Source: Acinetobacter sp. ANC 7912 (lineage in GTDB: Bacteria; Pseudomonadota; Gammaproteobacteria; Pseudomonadales; Moraxellaceae). Taken from it: a stretch of DNA of 64,000 bases. The position numbers were made by a program, and so were the translations under genes. Below are positions 17,678 through 26,915 of the stretch, one piece after another. Every line of letters begins with the position of its first letter. Positions within the stretch are counted from its first letter, which is position 1. Location of the stretch: contig NZ_CP156795.1 in assembly GCF_039862785.1 (NCBI RefSeq), positions 1,674,001 to 1,738,000 of the forward strand, read 5' to 3'. Under the pieces are notes generated by a model that was not told the DNA's origin, searched no databases, and saw only the letters and a list, made by a program, of their open reading frames with translations.

Positions 17678-18745
17678 ATGAAATATTTTGAATGTCCCAA
17701 ATGTGAGCATCAGATTTTTTTCCTTTCAACTGAATGCCGTCACTGTAAATATCCGATTGGCTATATTGCCTCGGAAAAGGACATGTGCACCTTTGAAAAA
17801 GTCAGTGAAGATGAATGGGTGCCGTTTAAATCTGACTATCGTGCCACCCACTACAAGCCCTGCTATAACTACACCCATTACCAGGTCTGCAACTGGATGA
17901 TCCCGAGTGATTCAAATGAAGATTACTGTGAATCCTGCCAGCTAACCCATATCATTCCCAATCTGGATGATCCTGAAGTCATTACCTACTGGCGCCGGCT
18001 GGAGGTCGCTAAACGGCGTTTTCTGTATCTTATGCAGCGTATGAACATCATGCCGCGTCCTAAACGTCATGATGATGATCCTTTTGGTTTACGTTTCCAT
18101 TTTCTTATGCCTATGGATGGTAAACCGGTACTCACTGGACATACTAATGGCCTGATTACCATGAATGCCAGTGAAGCCGATGTGGTGTATCGGGAAACTA
18201 CACGGATCAATATGGGCGAAAACTACCGCACTCTTTTGGGTCACTTTCGCCACGAAAGTGGGCATTTTTATTTCAATGTGATGCAGCATCTGCATCCGGA
18301 ACTCATTGATGAATTTAGACATTATTTCGGAGATGAGCGTCAGGACTATGCAGCGGCATTGCAACGCCATTATGAAGAAGGTGCCCCAGAAAACTGGCAG
18401 GAACGTTATATTAGTACGTATGCTACAGCGCATCCCTGGGAAGACTGGGCAGAAACCTGGGCGCATTATCTGCACATCATGGAAACGCTGGAAACAGCCT
18501 TCTTTGCCGGTTTGCGCGTAGATGGCAATGGTAGAACCCTGGCTAGCATGTCCTTTAAAGAATGCCCAATCGGGGGGCAGGATTTTGAACATATTCTGGA
18601 AAACTGGGTCACCCTGACCTTCAACCTGAATGCGCTCAATCGTAGTATGGGACTGGAAGATGCCTATCCATTCGAACTGACCGAAGTAGTCAAAGACAAG
18701 CTGCGTTTTATTCACCGGCATGTGCTGGAAAAAGCTTTTAAATAA
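17678..18745 (+). CDS. Putative zinc-binding metallopeptidase with N-terminal zinc ribbon
   Basis: The 355-residue protein begins with a zinc ribbon (C6, C9, C20, C23), has a second cysteine set (C62, C71, C84, C87), and carries an HExxH metallopeptidase motif as HESGH at residues 192-196 with downstream WEDWAETWAHYLHI, which can supply the third ligand. This matches the DUF2248 zinc ribbon joined to the Peptidase_Mx family. The substrate is unknown. ATG 17678 follows ACGGAG at good spacing and is preferred to a GTG six bases upstream. Confidence 0.85.
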   Translation: MKYFECPKCEHQIFFLSTECRHCKYPIGYIASEKDMCTFEKVSEDEWVPFKSDYRATHYKPCYNYTHYQVCNWMIPSDSNEDYCESCQLTHIIPNLDDPEVITYWRRLEVAKRRFLYLMQRMNIMPRPKRHDDDPFGLRFHFLMPMDGKPVLTGHTNGLITMNASEADVVYRETTRINMGENYRTLLGHFRHESGHFYFNVMQHLHPELIDEFRHYFGDERQDYAAALQRHYEEGAPENWQERYISTYATAHPWEDWAETWAHYLHIMETLETAFFAGLRVDGNGRTLASMSFKECPIGGQDFEHILENWVTLTFNLNALNRSMGLEDAYPFELTEVVKDKLRFIHRHVLEKAFK

Positions 18746-18943
18746 ATTGCTTTTTACGCTTGAACTGCGTAAGTTTAAGATTCAAGGCACTAATAAAATA
18801 GTGTCCTGTTTTCATTATTTATTGATTAACCGTATAATTTTTCTTCAATTTACATCCACATGCACGACCTTAGTTTGATAGTCATTGTCGATAAAAAAAC
18901 TTAGGCTGTTCATGTTCTTTTTCGACACATAAGTAAAGATAAA

Positions 18944-19555
18944 ATGACCAGTGTAAGACAACAGAACTTCCTTCTGCGTAAGGAAAAAATCCTGAGCATG
19001 GCTGAGAGCTTGTTACTGGACAATAATGAAGATATTACGCTGAATGAACTTGCGGCTGAAATGGATATTGCCAAGGGGACCATTTACAAGCATTTTAAAA
19101 GCAAAAACCAGTTGTATCTGGAACTGATCATTTTAAATGAAAAGCGTCTTTTAGAAATTTCCAAACGTTTTAATGCGGATTTTCGTACCTATGTATCGGA
19201 ATTTATGCTCTATCACCTGCATAATTCCAACCGTACCATCCTGCTGCATATGATTGAGGAACGCCTGACCAATACCGAGAAAGGTCTAAAGGAATTATTT
19301 CAGGAACTATATCATGTACGTGAAGAACGCATTCTCAGTATCCGTGACATTACCCGTGACTATCTGGATGCCAACCATAGCAGCATGTCAATTCGTGATT
19401 ACCTGTCCTTTATCTGGACGGTGACTTATGGTGCGTCGCTGTTACTCAATTCCACCAGCTATCAAAAAGCCATTGGCTCACGGGAACGTCTGATTGAACT
19501 GTATGTGAATCAGGCACTAATAATTGCCCCTGCAACCACCAATAAAAAAGCCTAA
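18944..19555 (+). CDS. TetR-family transcriptional regulator
   Basis: The 203-residue protein has an N-terminal TetR DNA-binding domain: ITLNELAAEMDIAKGTIYKHFKSKNQLYLELI (about residues 30-61) with the conserved GTIYKHF recognition helix. The rest is a helical ligand/dimer domain with no family-specific signature. It stands alone; its targets cannot be inferred from the neighbours. Confidence 0.9.
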   Translation: MTSVRQQNFLLRKEKILSMAESLLLDNNEDITLNELAAEMDIAKGTIYKHFKSKNQLYLELIILNEKRLLEISKRFNADFRTYVSEFMLYHLHNSNRTILLHMIEERLTNTEKGLKELFQELYHVREERILSIRDITRDYLDANHSSMSIRDYLSFIWTVTYGASLLLNSTSYQKAIGSRERLIELYVNQALIIAPATTNKKA

Positions 19556-19577
19556 CGTTCTTGTTAGGCTTTTTTAT
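19543..19577. terminator. Bidirectional terminator between the TetR gene and copZ
   Basis: Arms GCCTAAC and GTTAGGC enclose GTTCTT, with an A-run before and six Ts after. It serves both the rightward TetR gene and the leftward copper operon. Confidence 0.85.
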
Positions 19578-19587
19578 TTCGAACTGC

Positions 19588-19782
19588 TTAGAGTACTTCT
19601 GGTGGAAAGCCATCTTCAGTCAGTGCAGCAATAATTTCATCCTGATGTACACCGCTTTCGACTTCGACCAGTTTTTTCTCCACATCAATTTCAACATGTG
19701 CATGTTCATCCAGATCTTTAATCGTTGCAGTCACACTACGGGCACAACCACCACAAGTCATATTTTCAATACGAAATTTCAT
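19588..19782 (-). CDS. copZ: Copper chaperone (heavy-metal-associated domain protein)
   Basis: A single HMA domain of 64 residues with the metal motif MTCGGCA at residues 8-14. It should bind Cu(I) in the cytoplasm and pass it to CopA or CueR. It is the last gene of the leftward copA-cueR-copZ set. The GGC in place of the usual A(S/A)C spacing (CGGC) is a common variant in proteobacterial chaperones. Confidence 0.88.
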   Translation of the reverse strand: MKFRIENMTCGGCARSVTATIKDLDEHAHVEIDVEKKLVEVESGVHQDEIIAALTEDGFPPEVL

Positions 19783-19837
19783 GTATTTACTCCTTAAAGT
19801 GAATTTAATTTTATCTTGAAGTGTGTACTTTTGCAGG

Positions 19838-20242
19838 TTATTGATTTGTATCTAAACCCTGTTCAATATCTTTTAAAATTTCACAATCCGAACGTTCATC
19901 ACCAGCACAACGCGCGACGGACTGCTTCAACATGCTGACCATCGCCTGCATATCACGGATTTTTCGTTCCAGCATATCAATATGCTTTTGTGCCAGAGCT
20001 TTCACCTCACTGCTCTGCCGTACTTCATTCAACCACAGACCCAGTAATTCCTTCATCTGTTCCGAAGAGAAACCCAGTTCACGGGCATGCTGGATAAAAC
20101 TCAACGTCCGGATATCTGCATCAGTATAATGACGATAGCCACTTTCACTGCGTTTCGGCGCGGGTAACAGCCCAATCTCCTCATAATAACGGATCATTTT
20201 GGCGGAAATCCCCGAACGTTTTGCTGCCTGTCCAATATTCAT
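19838..20242 (-). CDS. cueR: MerR-family copper-responsive regulator CueR
   Basis: The 134-residue MerR protein has the N-terminal winged-helix MNIGQAAKRSGISAKMIRYYEEIGLL, a coiled-coil dimer helix, and the C-terminal metal loop CAGDERSDC with C112 and C120, the exact spacing of the CueR Cu(I) site. It lies 13 bp downstream of copA, and a matching operator is found ahead of copA. Confidence 0.93.
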   Translation of the reverse strand: MNIGQAAKRSGISAKMIRYYEEIGLLPAPKRSESGYRHYTDADIRTLSFIQHARELGFSSEQMKELLGLWLNEVRQSSEVKALAQKHIDMLERKIRDMQAMVSMLKQSVARCAGDERSDCEILKDIEQGLDTNQ

Positions 20243-20255
20243 ACAGCCTCCTCGC

Positions 20256-22928
20256 CTAACCCGGCTGATAGAGTTTCAGTCGCAGCGCATTGCTGACCAC
20301 AAATACGGAAGATAAGGCCATCGCACCTGCAGCGAACATTGGCGAGAGTAAAATGCCGAAGAATGGATACAGGATTCCAGCTGCAATTGGAATCAAGGCA
20401 ATATTGTAAACAAAGGCCCAGAACAGATTTTGCCGAATATTTTTAATGGTGGCCTGACTAATGCCAATCCCCGTTGCTACATGCTGCAGGTTGCCAGACA
20501 TTAACACCACATCCGCCGCTTCAATGGCTACATCAGTGCCTGTACCAATTGCCATACCCACGTCCGCCTGAGCCAGTGCCGGTGCATCATTAATACCATC
20601 ACCCACAAAAGTCACGATGCCATGCTGTTTTTGCAGTTTTTTCACAGCATCAACTTTTTCATGGGGTAGAACTTCTGCAATGACATGGTCAATCTTAAGT
20701 TGCTGCGCCACTGCTTTCGCCGTATGTGGATTATCGCCAGTAATCATCGCTACTTTCAGTCCCTGATGGTGCAGTTGTTCAATGGCTTTAAAGGTCGTAT
20801 CTTTAATCGGATCAGCTACAGCAATAATCGCTGCCAGCTGACTATTCATTGCAGCATAGAGGGGTGTTTTTCCTTCTTGCCCTAATTTAGCCGCAATTTC
20901 AGCAAAACTTTCAGTGCTTAAATCGAGCTGCTGCATCAAACGTTCTGCCCCGATCTGAATCTCTTGATCACCAACTTTAGCTTTAATGCCGGCACCGGTA
21001 ATCGAATCAAATTCACTGACTTCGAGTAATTCAATCTGCAACTCTTTGGCAGCCTGCACAACCGCATAGGCAATCGGATGTTCAGATTTGGCTTCGACCG
21101 AAGCAATCAGCTGCAACACCTGCTGCTCATCTAAACCTTCTTGTACCTGAAAATCGGTGAGGACGGGTTTACCTTCCGTCAGGGTTCCTGTTTTATCGAC
21201 AGCGACCACTTTAGTTTGCTGGAGTAGTTGCAATGCTTCCCCTTTACGGAACAGCACCCCCAGTTCAGCAGCCCGACCGGTTCCGACCATAATGGATGTC
21301 GGGGTTGCCAGCCCCATCGCACATGGACAGGCAATAATCAGTACTGCTACTGCGCTGACCAGTGCATAAGTCAATTGTGGCTCAGGGCCAACCAGAAACC
21401 AAATGATAAAGGTCAGTAGTGCCAGTCCCATCACTGCAGGTACAAACCACAAAGTGACTTTGTCTACCGCTGCTTGAATCGGCAGCTTGGCACCCTGTGC
21501 CTGTTCTACCATTTTAATGATCTGTGCCAGTACCGAATCTTCGCCCACAGCAGTGGCACGGATTTGCAAAGTACCATTCTGGTTAATGGTGCCACCTACC
21601 ACTTTGTCTTCAATATTTTTCGCGACAGGTACCGGTTCACCGGTCACCATCGCTTCATCCACATAGCTATGGCCAGAAGTGACCACGCCATCCACCGCTA
21701 CTTTCTCACCCGGACGGATTTCAATGGTCATGCCTTGCTGTACTTCAGAAATCGGTAGGTCTAGCCATTGTCCATTCTGCAATACACGCGCAGTTTTCGG
21801 CTGCAGACCAATTAAGTATTGAATCGCCTGTGAGGTTTTACCCTTGGCACGTGCTTCCAGATAACGCCCGAGCAGAATCAAGGCGATAATCACAGCTGCC
21901 GCTTCAAAATAGACATGCACCGTGGCTTGTGGCAGCAAGGACGGGAAGAAAGTTGCAATCACTGAAAACAAATAGGCTGCCGATGTACCGACGGTGACCA
22001 GCGAGTTCATGTCCGGTGCCAGTCGTAGTAAAGCTGGAATCCCATGCTGGTAGAAACGCCGACCCGGAAACAGCAATACCAATGTGGTCAGTACAAACTG
22101 GATATACCAGCTGTTCTGGGTACCGATATTGTGTGCAATCCAGTGATGGAAGGCCGGAATCAGATGCGCTCCCATTTCCAGAATAAATACTGGCAGTGCC
22201 AGTGCCAGTGCAATCCATAAATCCCGATACAGCGATGCGGTTTCTTCGGCTTTTTTCTGCTGAAAGTTCTGCTGCTCGGCAAAATTTACTTTTGCCGTTT
22301 TCAGCTGTGCCTCATAGCCAGCTTTTTTCACCGCTTGAATCAGATCGGCAGCATTGAGGTTGGAGCCATAAACCTGAGCAGTTTCAGTCGCTAGATTCAC
22401 ACAGGCAGAAGTCACACCTTCGACTTTGCTGAGAGCCTTTTCCACCCGAGCCACACATGAAGCGCAGGTCATGCCTTCGATACTAAGTTCCAATTTATCC
22501 GCTTTGACATCAAAACCAGCTTTTTGAATGGCTTTGACCAAGGTTTGCTGCTGTAAAGAACTAACCGCAGTGACATAAGCCTTTTCGGTAGACAGATTGA
22601 CATTCGCTTCCAGAACTTCCGGAATTTTCTTGAGGGCTTTTTCGATACGGGCTGCACAGGAGGCACAAGTCATCCCTTTAATATCTAGCTCGAATTGCTG
22701 CTGCGCGACGCTAAATCCCGTGCGCTCTATTTTCTGGAAAATCTCAGCATATGGAATCATGCGTTCAGCACTGATCGAAGCTTTTTCTGTAGATAAATTG
22801 ACATTAGCCGAAACCACGCCTTCGATTTTCTTTAGAGCTTTTTCGACCCGTGCCACACAAGATGCACAGCTCATGCCTTCAATCTGTACAGTGGTTTGAT
22901 ACAGCTGAGTGTCTGACCGTTCCTGCAT
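20256..22928 (-). CDS. copA: Copper-exporting P1B-type ATPase
   Basis: The 890-residue inner-membrane pump exports Cu(I) using ATP. It has three N-terminal HMA domains with GMSCASC or GMTCASC motifs (near residues 18, 83 and 155), one more than the common two. The membrane CPC motif is in IACPCAMG, the phosphorylation site DKTGT in VVAVDKTGTLTEGKP, the TGEP actuator loop in AMVTGEPVPV, and the SEHPIA histidine loop and GDGIND hinge are intact. It heads the copA-cueR-copZ unit. Confidence 0.97.
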   Translation of the reverse strand: MQERSDTQLYQTTVQIEGMSCASCVARVEKALKKIEGVVSANVNLSTEKASISAERMIPYAEIFQKIERTGFSVAQQQFELDIKGMTCASCAARIEKALKKIPEVLEANVNLSTEKAYVTAVSSLQQQTLVKAIQKAGFDVKADKLELSIEGMTCASCVARVEKALSKVEGVTSACVNLATETAQVYGSNLNAADLIQAVKKAGYEAQLKTAKVNFAEQQNFQQKKAEETASLYRDLWIALALALPVFILEMGAHLIPAFHHWIAHNIGTQNSWYIQFVLTTLVLLFPGRRFYQHGIPALLRLAPDMNSLVTVGTSAAYLFSVIATFFPSLLPQATVHVYFEAAAVIIALILLGRYLEARAKGKTSQAIQYLIGLQPKTARVLQNGQWLDLPISEVQQGMTIEIRPGEKVAVDGVVTSGHSYVDEAMVTGEPVPVAKNIEDKVVGGTINQNGTLQIRATAVGEDSVLAQIIKMVEQAQGAKLPIQAAVDKVTLWFVPAVMGLALLTFIIWFLVGPEPQLTYALVSAVAVLIIACPCAMGLATPTSIMVGTGRAAELGVLFRKGEALQLLQQTKVVAVDKTGTLTEGKPVLTDFQVQEGLDEQQVLQLIASVEAKSEHPIAYAVVQAAKELQIELLEVSEFDSITGAGIKAKVGDQEIQIGAERLMQQLDLSTESFAEIAAKLGQEGKTPLYAAMNSQLAAIIAVADPIKDTTFKAIEQLHHQGLKVAMITGDNPHTAKAVAQQLKIDHVIAEVLPHEKVDAVKKLQKQHGIVTFVGDGINDAPALAQADVGMAIGTGTDVAIEAADVVLMSGNLQHVATGIGISQATIKNIRQNLFWAFVYNIALIPIAAGILYPFFGILLSPMFAAGAMALSSVFVVSNALRLKLYQPG

Positions 22929-22971
22929 GGCACATCTCCTTCATTTTATTGATGCTTTGAATCTGGCTTAT

Positions 22972-23002
22972 AGCTTAAACCTTCCCATAGTTGTAAGGTC
23001 AA
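22972..23002 (-). promoter_or_regulatory. CueR-type promoter/operator of copA
   Basis: On the minus strand a -35 TTGACC and a -10 TAAGCT are separated by 19 bp, the stretched spacing that MerR-family activators correct. The spacer holds the dyad ACCTT...AAGGT, as in known CueR sites. It lies about 45 bp upstream of copA. Confidence 0.85.
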
Positions 23003-23017
23003 GTATTTAACAAAGAA

Positions 23018-23047
23018 AAAGCCCGAATCATTGATCCGGGCTTTTTG
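23018..23047. terminator. Terminator downstream of cysK
   Basis: Arms GCCCG and CGGGC with inner ATC/GAT pairing, flanked by A5 and T5 runs, end the leftward cysK transcript. Confidence 0.85.
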
Positions 23048-23073
23048 CTGTGCTACTGAATAATTGCTAAAAA

Positions 23074-24072
23074 TTATTCCGCAGAAATGTCTTCAAACAG
23101 CACAGAAGACAGGTAGCGTTCACCACCGTCTGGCAGGATCACCACGATGTTTTTACCTGCATTTTCTGGACGAGCCGCAAGTTTCGCTGCAGCTGCCATT
23201 GCCGCACCACTTGAGATACCAACCAGGATACCTTCCTGAGCTGCAGTTTTACGGGCCCATTCAACCGCTTCACCACTTTCGATGGCGATCACTTCATCAA
23301 CCAGGTCGAGATCCAGGTTACCCGGAATGAAGTTTGCACCGATGCCCTGGATTTTGTGTGGTCCAGGAGTCAGTGTTTCACCGCGTTTCGCCTGGCCAAT
23401 AATTGGTGATTCTGCTGGCTCAACAGCGACTGAGTAGATTGGCTGGTTACGTACTTTTTCGAAGTAACGTGAAATACCAGAAATGGTGCCGCCTGTACCT
23501 ACACCAGCGACCAGAATGTCAACTTTACCGCCAGTTGCTTCCCAGATTTCCGGGCCAGTAGTTTCTTCGTGGATTTTCGGGTTGGCTGGGTTTTCAAACT
23601 GTTGTGGCAGGAAGTATTTTTCTGGCTCTTCAGTCACCAGACGTACCGCTTCATCTACCGCACCTTTCATGCCTTTTGCTGGTTCAGTCAGAATCAGGTT
23701 GGCGCCAAACGCTTTCACGACTTTACGGCGTTCGATACTCATGCTGGCTGGCATGGTCAGCGTTAATGGATAACCTTTTGCTGCAGCAACAAATGCCAGT
23801 GCAATACCGGTATTACCACTAGTTGGTTCAACAATATGCATGCCTGGTTTGAGTTTGCCTGATTTTTCTGCATCAGCCACCAGTGCTGCACCGATACGGC
23901 ATTTTACTGAAAATGCCGGGTTACGGCTTTCAACTTTTGCGAGTACAGTCGCCCCGCCTTGAATTGCACGATTAATACGTACCAGCGGGGTGTTGCCAAT
24001 CGCTTCTGCATTGTTACTGTAAACCGCTATCCCAAGATTGCTGGGAGTAGGAAATGCTGAATCTGTACTCAT
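23074..24072 (-). CDS. cysK: Cysteine synthase A (O-acetylserine sulfhydrylase)
   Basis: This PLP enzyme makes cysteine from O-acetylserine and sulfide. The PLP lysine sits in [11 protein letters not shown], the substrate loop in [10 protein letters not shown], and the phosphate loop in [10 protein letters not shown]. The ATG at 24072 (MSTDSAF) is preferred because AGGGAC precedes it, rather than the open frame extension to 24120. The product is about 332 residues, slightly longer than E. coli CysK at the N-terminus. It is divergent from the ArsR-type sulfur-sensor-like gene. Confidence 0.93.
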   Translation of the reverse strand: MSTDSAFPTPSNLGIAVYSNNAEAIGNTPLVRINRAIQGGATVLAKVESRNPAFSVKCRIGAALVADAEKSGKLKPGMHIVEPTSGNTGIALAFVAAAKGYPLTLTMPASMSIERRKVVKAFGANLILTEPAKGMKGAVDEAVRLVTEEPEKYFLPQQFENPANPKIHEETTGPEIWEATGGKVDILVAGVGTGGTISGISRYFEKVRNQPIYSVAVEPAESPIIGQAKRGETLTPGPHKIQGIGANFIPGNLDLDLVDEVIAIESGEAVEWARKTAAQEGILVGISSGAAMAAAAKLAARPENAGKNIVVILPDGGERYLSSVLFEDISAE

Positions 24073-24356
24073 TCGTATGTCCCTGATGTTATATGTTTGA
24101 ATTGCACTATCATCATACAAGCATTTTGAAATTTTGTAGATGACAATGGAATTTGCATTCTATTATGGCAAATCCGCTATTGGATAAGTCGTTCATATGC
24201 AATAAAAATAACTGATTACTACAAAGAAAACATATAATTTTTCTTGATATTTAAATTCATAAAAAACCATAGAAATAAGTTGTACTTAACGATTTATAAG
24301 GCTTTCAGGGCTTTATAATCTCTCGCGCTGTATTTAAATCTCTATGGACATTCTGA

Positions 24357-24680
24357 ATGAATACCGATCTTGAAATCACCACCATGCGTGATTCAGCTGA
24401 TCAGGTGGTAGGCATCCTCAAATCGCTTGCAAACACTGATCGTCTCATCATTTTATGTCACCTTTCTCAAGCTGAGCTAAACGTCTCCCAGATTGAACAT
24501 CTCACCAAGATCCAGCAACCGACGCTGTCCCAACAGCTGATGATGTTACGTAAAAGTGATGTGGTCAGCACCCGCCGCGATGGCAAGCAAATTTTTTATT
24601 CAATTAAAGACCAGAACCTGATCGTGATCTTAAAAACTTTATATCAGCTGTATTGCACTCAAAACGAATCCCTTGCATAG
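24357..24680 (+). CDS. ArsR-family regulator, BigR/SqrR-like
   Basis: The 107-residue winged-helix repressor has LKSLANTDRLIILCHLSQAELNVSQIEHLT, then the recognition helix QPTLSQQLMMLRKSDVVSTRRDGKQIFYSI. Two cysteines only, C34 and C100, are 66 residues apart, the same separation as the persulfide-sensing pair of BigR and SqrR. It lies between cysK and a SulP-type transporter, which supports a sulfur-responsive role. DNA target and inducer are inferred. Confidence 0.82.
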   Translation: MNTDLEITTMRDSADQVVGILKSLANTDRLIILCHLSQAELNVSQIEHLTKIQQPTLSQQLMMLRKSDVVSTRRDGKQIFYSIKDQNLIVILKTLYQLYCTQNESLA

Positions 24681-24813
24681 AGATATAAATCCTCTCAGCT
24701 AAAGTTTTCTCAAAATTAGGTTAGTTCCCCATAACTTGCTTTAGCTGAGTATGAAATCGCTTGTTTTTCTGCCAATAAGCGATGATGGGCTTCGATCCTC
24801 TCAAGATTTCTTA

Positions 24814-24826
24814 GCACAAATTGTGC
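24814..24826. promoter_or_regulatory. Palindrome at the promoter of the SulP gene
   Basis: GCACAAATTGTGC is a perfect 13-bp palindrome directly joined to a -10-like CATAATAT, about 35 bp upstream of the transporter start. It is placed like a repressor operator. The adjacent BigR-like protein is one candidate ligand, which is inference only. Confidence 0.45.
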
Positions 24827-24860
24827 ATAATATATCTAAATTTGTGATTTAGACTTTTTT

Positions 24861-26612
24861 ATGTCCAATTCGAAGCCCAAACTGCTGTCATTGCTCCCAG
24901 CCTGGGCCTGGTTAAGTCATTACAGTCCGGTCAAATTCAAGTCTGATGTGCTGGCTTCACTCATCGTCGTCGCGATGCTGGTACCACAAGGTATGGCCTA
25001 TGCCATGCTTGCTGGTTTGCCGCCAATCATGGGTCTGTATGCCAGCATCCTGCCAATGATCCTGTATGCCTTATTTGGCAGCAGTAGCACGCTATCGATT
25101 GGACCGGTCGCGATCATTTCCATGATGACCTTTGCAACCCTGAATCCCTTATTCGAAGTTGGCTCTCCGGTTTATATCGAAGCAGCGACTTTGCTGGCTT
25201 TGATGGTCGGCATCATTTCCCTGTTACTTGGACTTTGCCGTTTTGGTTTCCTGATTCAGCTGATCAGCCATCCGGTGATTAACAGCTTTATCATTGCTTC
25301 TGCGCTATTGATTGCGATTGGACAGTTCAAATTTCTGGTCAATGTTCCGCTAAAAGCCGATAATCTGCAGGAATTCTTTCTCAGCATCCTTGAATATATA
25401 CACCTGATGCACTGGCCAAGTCTGGTTTTGGGCCTGGTTTCAATTGCTCTGTTAGTTTATCTACCCAAAATTCTAAAATCCCAAGCCGTACAAAGTCGTG
25501 TTGGTTCGACTGACTATGTGGTTCGCTCCGTACCTTTAATACTGGTGGCTTTAGGTATTATTGCTGCAGTGTATTTAAACCTGCAGGCTGAAGGCATTAA
25601 AACAGTTGGTGCAATTCCTTCCGGTTTCCCACCCCTGAGTTTCCCGCACTGGAACTGGGAGCTGGTGATGACGTTGTTGCCCGGTGCGACCATGATTGCC
25701 ATGATCAGTTTTGTCGAGTCTCTCTCGATTGCTCAAGCGACGGCGCTGCAACAACGAAGCCAGCTCAACAGCAATCAGGAGCTAATAGCGTTAGGTATTG
25801 CCAACATCAGTGCTGGGATCAGTTCAGCCTTTCCAGTGACCGGCAGTCTGTCGCGGACCGTGGTGAATGCCGATGCCGGTGCGCGTACCCCAATGGCAGG
25901 TGTGCTGTCTTCCCTGCTGATTATCGTGGTCAGCCTGTTCTTTACTGGTTTCTTTGAAGACCTGCCGCTGACCATTCTGGCGGCAACGATTATTGTCTCT
26001 ATCTGGCGTCTGGTGGATTTCCAACCGTTTATGGATGCCTGGCGTTATTCCAGAGCTGATGGCATCGCCATGTGGGTCACTTTCTTTGGCGTGGTATTTA
26101 TAGATATTACTACCGGTCTTATTATCGGCATTATCTCGACCTTTGCCTTGATGCTTTGGCGCATCAGTCGTCCGCATATCGCGGTAGTTGGCTTACTGGA
26201 AGGCACTCAACATTTCCGGAATGTACAGCGCCATCAGGTTTTAACGTCAGATCGTGTGCTGTCTTTACGCATTGATGAAAATCTAACGTTTTTAAATGCC
26301 AATGCTTTTAAAGGCTTCCTGATTAATGCCGTCAGTGACAAACAACATTTAGAGCATGTGATTATCAATTGCTCCAGTATCAGTGGAATCGACCTGAGCG
26401 CATTGGAAATGCTGGAAGATATCAATACCGAGTTGTCGAAACTGAAAATCCGTTTACATTTAGCCGAAGTTAAAGGCCCAGTCATGGATAAATTGCAAAA
26501 TTCCAAACTGATGAAACATCTAAGTGGTCATATCTATCTGACTCATTATCAGGCGATTCGTGAATTATCTCCGGAAATTTTCAGCGACTACAGTAAAGAT
26601 TATTCCATCTAA
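24861..26612 (+). CDS. SulP-family inorganic anion transporter with STAS domain
   Basis: This 583-residue inner-membrane protein has the SulP signature VPQGMAYAMLAGLPPIMGLYASILPMILYALFGSSS (about residues 41-76), ten or more hydrophobic spans, and a C-terminal STAS domain (about 440-560). The SLSRTVVNADAGARTPMAGVLSS segment is also conserved. Sulfate is the likely substrate given cysK and the ArsR sensor next to it, but bicarbonate or other anions are possible for SulP proteins. Confidence 0.9.
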   Translation: MSNSKPKLLSLLPAWAWLSHYSPVKFKSDVLASLIVVAMLVPQGMAYAMLAGLPPIMGLYASILPMILYALFGSSSTLSIGPVAIISMMTFATLNPLFEVGSPVYIEAATLLALMVGIISLLLGLCRFGFLIQLISHPVINSFIIASALLIAIGQFKFLVNVPLKADNLQEFFLSILEYIHLMHWPSLVLGLVSIALLVYLPKILKSQAVQSRVGSTDYVVRSVPLILVALGIIAAVYLNLQAEGIKTVGAIPSGFPPLSFPHWNWELVMTLLPGATMIAMISFVESLSIAQATALQQRSQLNSNQELIALGIANISAGISSAFPVTGSLSRTVVNADAGARTPMAGVLSSLLIIVVSLFFTGFFEDLPLTILAATIIVSIWRLVDFQPFMDAWRYSRADGIAMWVTFFGVVFIDITTGLIIGIISTFALMLWRISRPHIAVVGLLEGTQHFRNVQRHQVLTSDRVLSLRIDENLTFLNANAFKGFLINAVSDKQHLEHVIINCSSISGIDLSALEMLEDINTELSKLKIRLHLAEVKGPVMDKLQNSKLMKHLSGHIYLTHYQAIRELSPEIFSDYSKDYSI

Positions 26613-26628
26613 TCCGTCATCCATTTTT

Positions 26629-26680
26629 AAAGAGACCAATTTTCATGATTCATCCAATATCATGGGAATTAATCTCTTTT
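26629..26680. terminator. Long hairpin downstream of the SulP gene
   Basis: A 21-base arm beginning AAAGAGA and ending CATGAT pairs with an arm beginning ATCATG and ending TCTCTTT, with two mismatches and two G-U pairs; TTTTATTATT follows. It looks like a strong terminator for the SulP transcript. Confidence 0.7.
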
Positions 26681-26683
26681 ATT

Positions 26684-26915
26684 ATTCCATTTTCCAAAAA
26701 AATACTGCCTGTTATTTTTTAAACAAAATGGGCATTATTTAGCTGTCCTTGATGAAAAAAAGAACTTCATTTTTCTTAAGTTTTTAATAATTAGTATTTA
26801 TTTTCATAAACTTATATTTAACTTTAAATTAATATTTAAGCCGTTTGTATTTTAAGTATAAAATAATACAAATTTTTTCCGCATTTCGCCCTCGTAATTT
26901 ACACAAGGCAACCTT
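26684..26915. other. AT-rich intergenic region before sstT
   Basis: No gene is visible in these 230 bp. The stretch is very AT-rich, with several TATAAT-like and TTAATA-like words, so it probably holds the sstT promoter, but no single -35/-10 pair stands out. Confidence 0.5.

Noticed and set aside
18746..18943. Operator for the TetR regulator in its upstream gap
   Set aside because: No convincing palindrome or promoter pair was found in the 200 bp before the gene.
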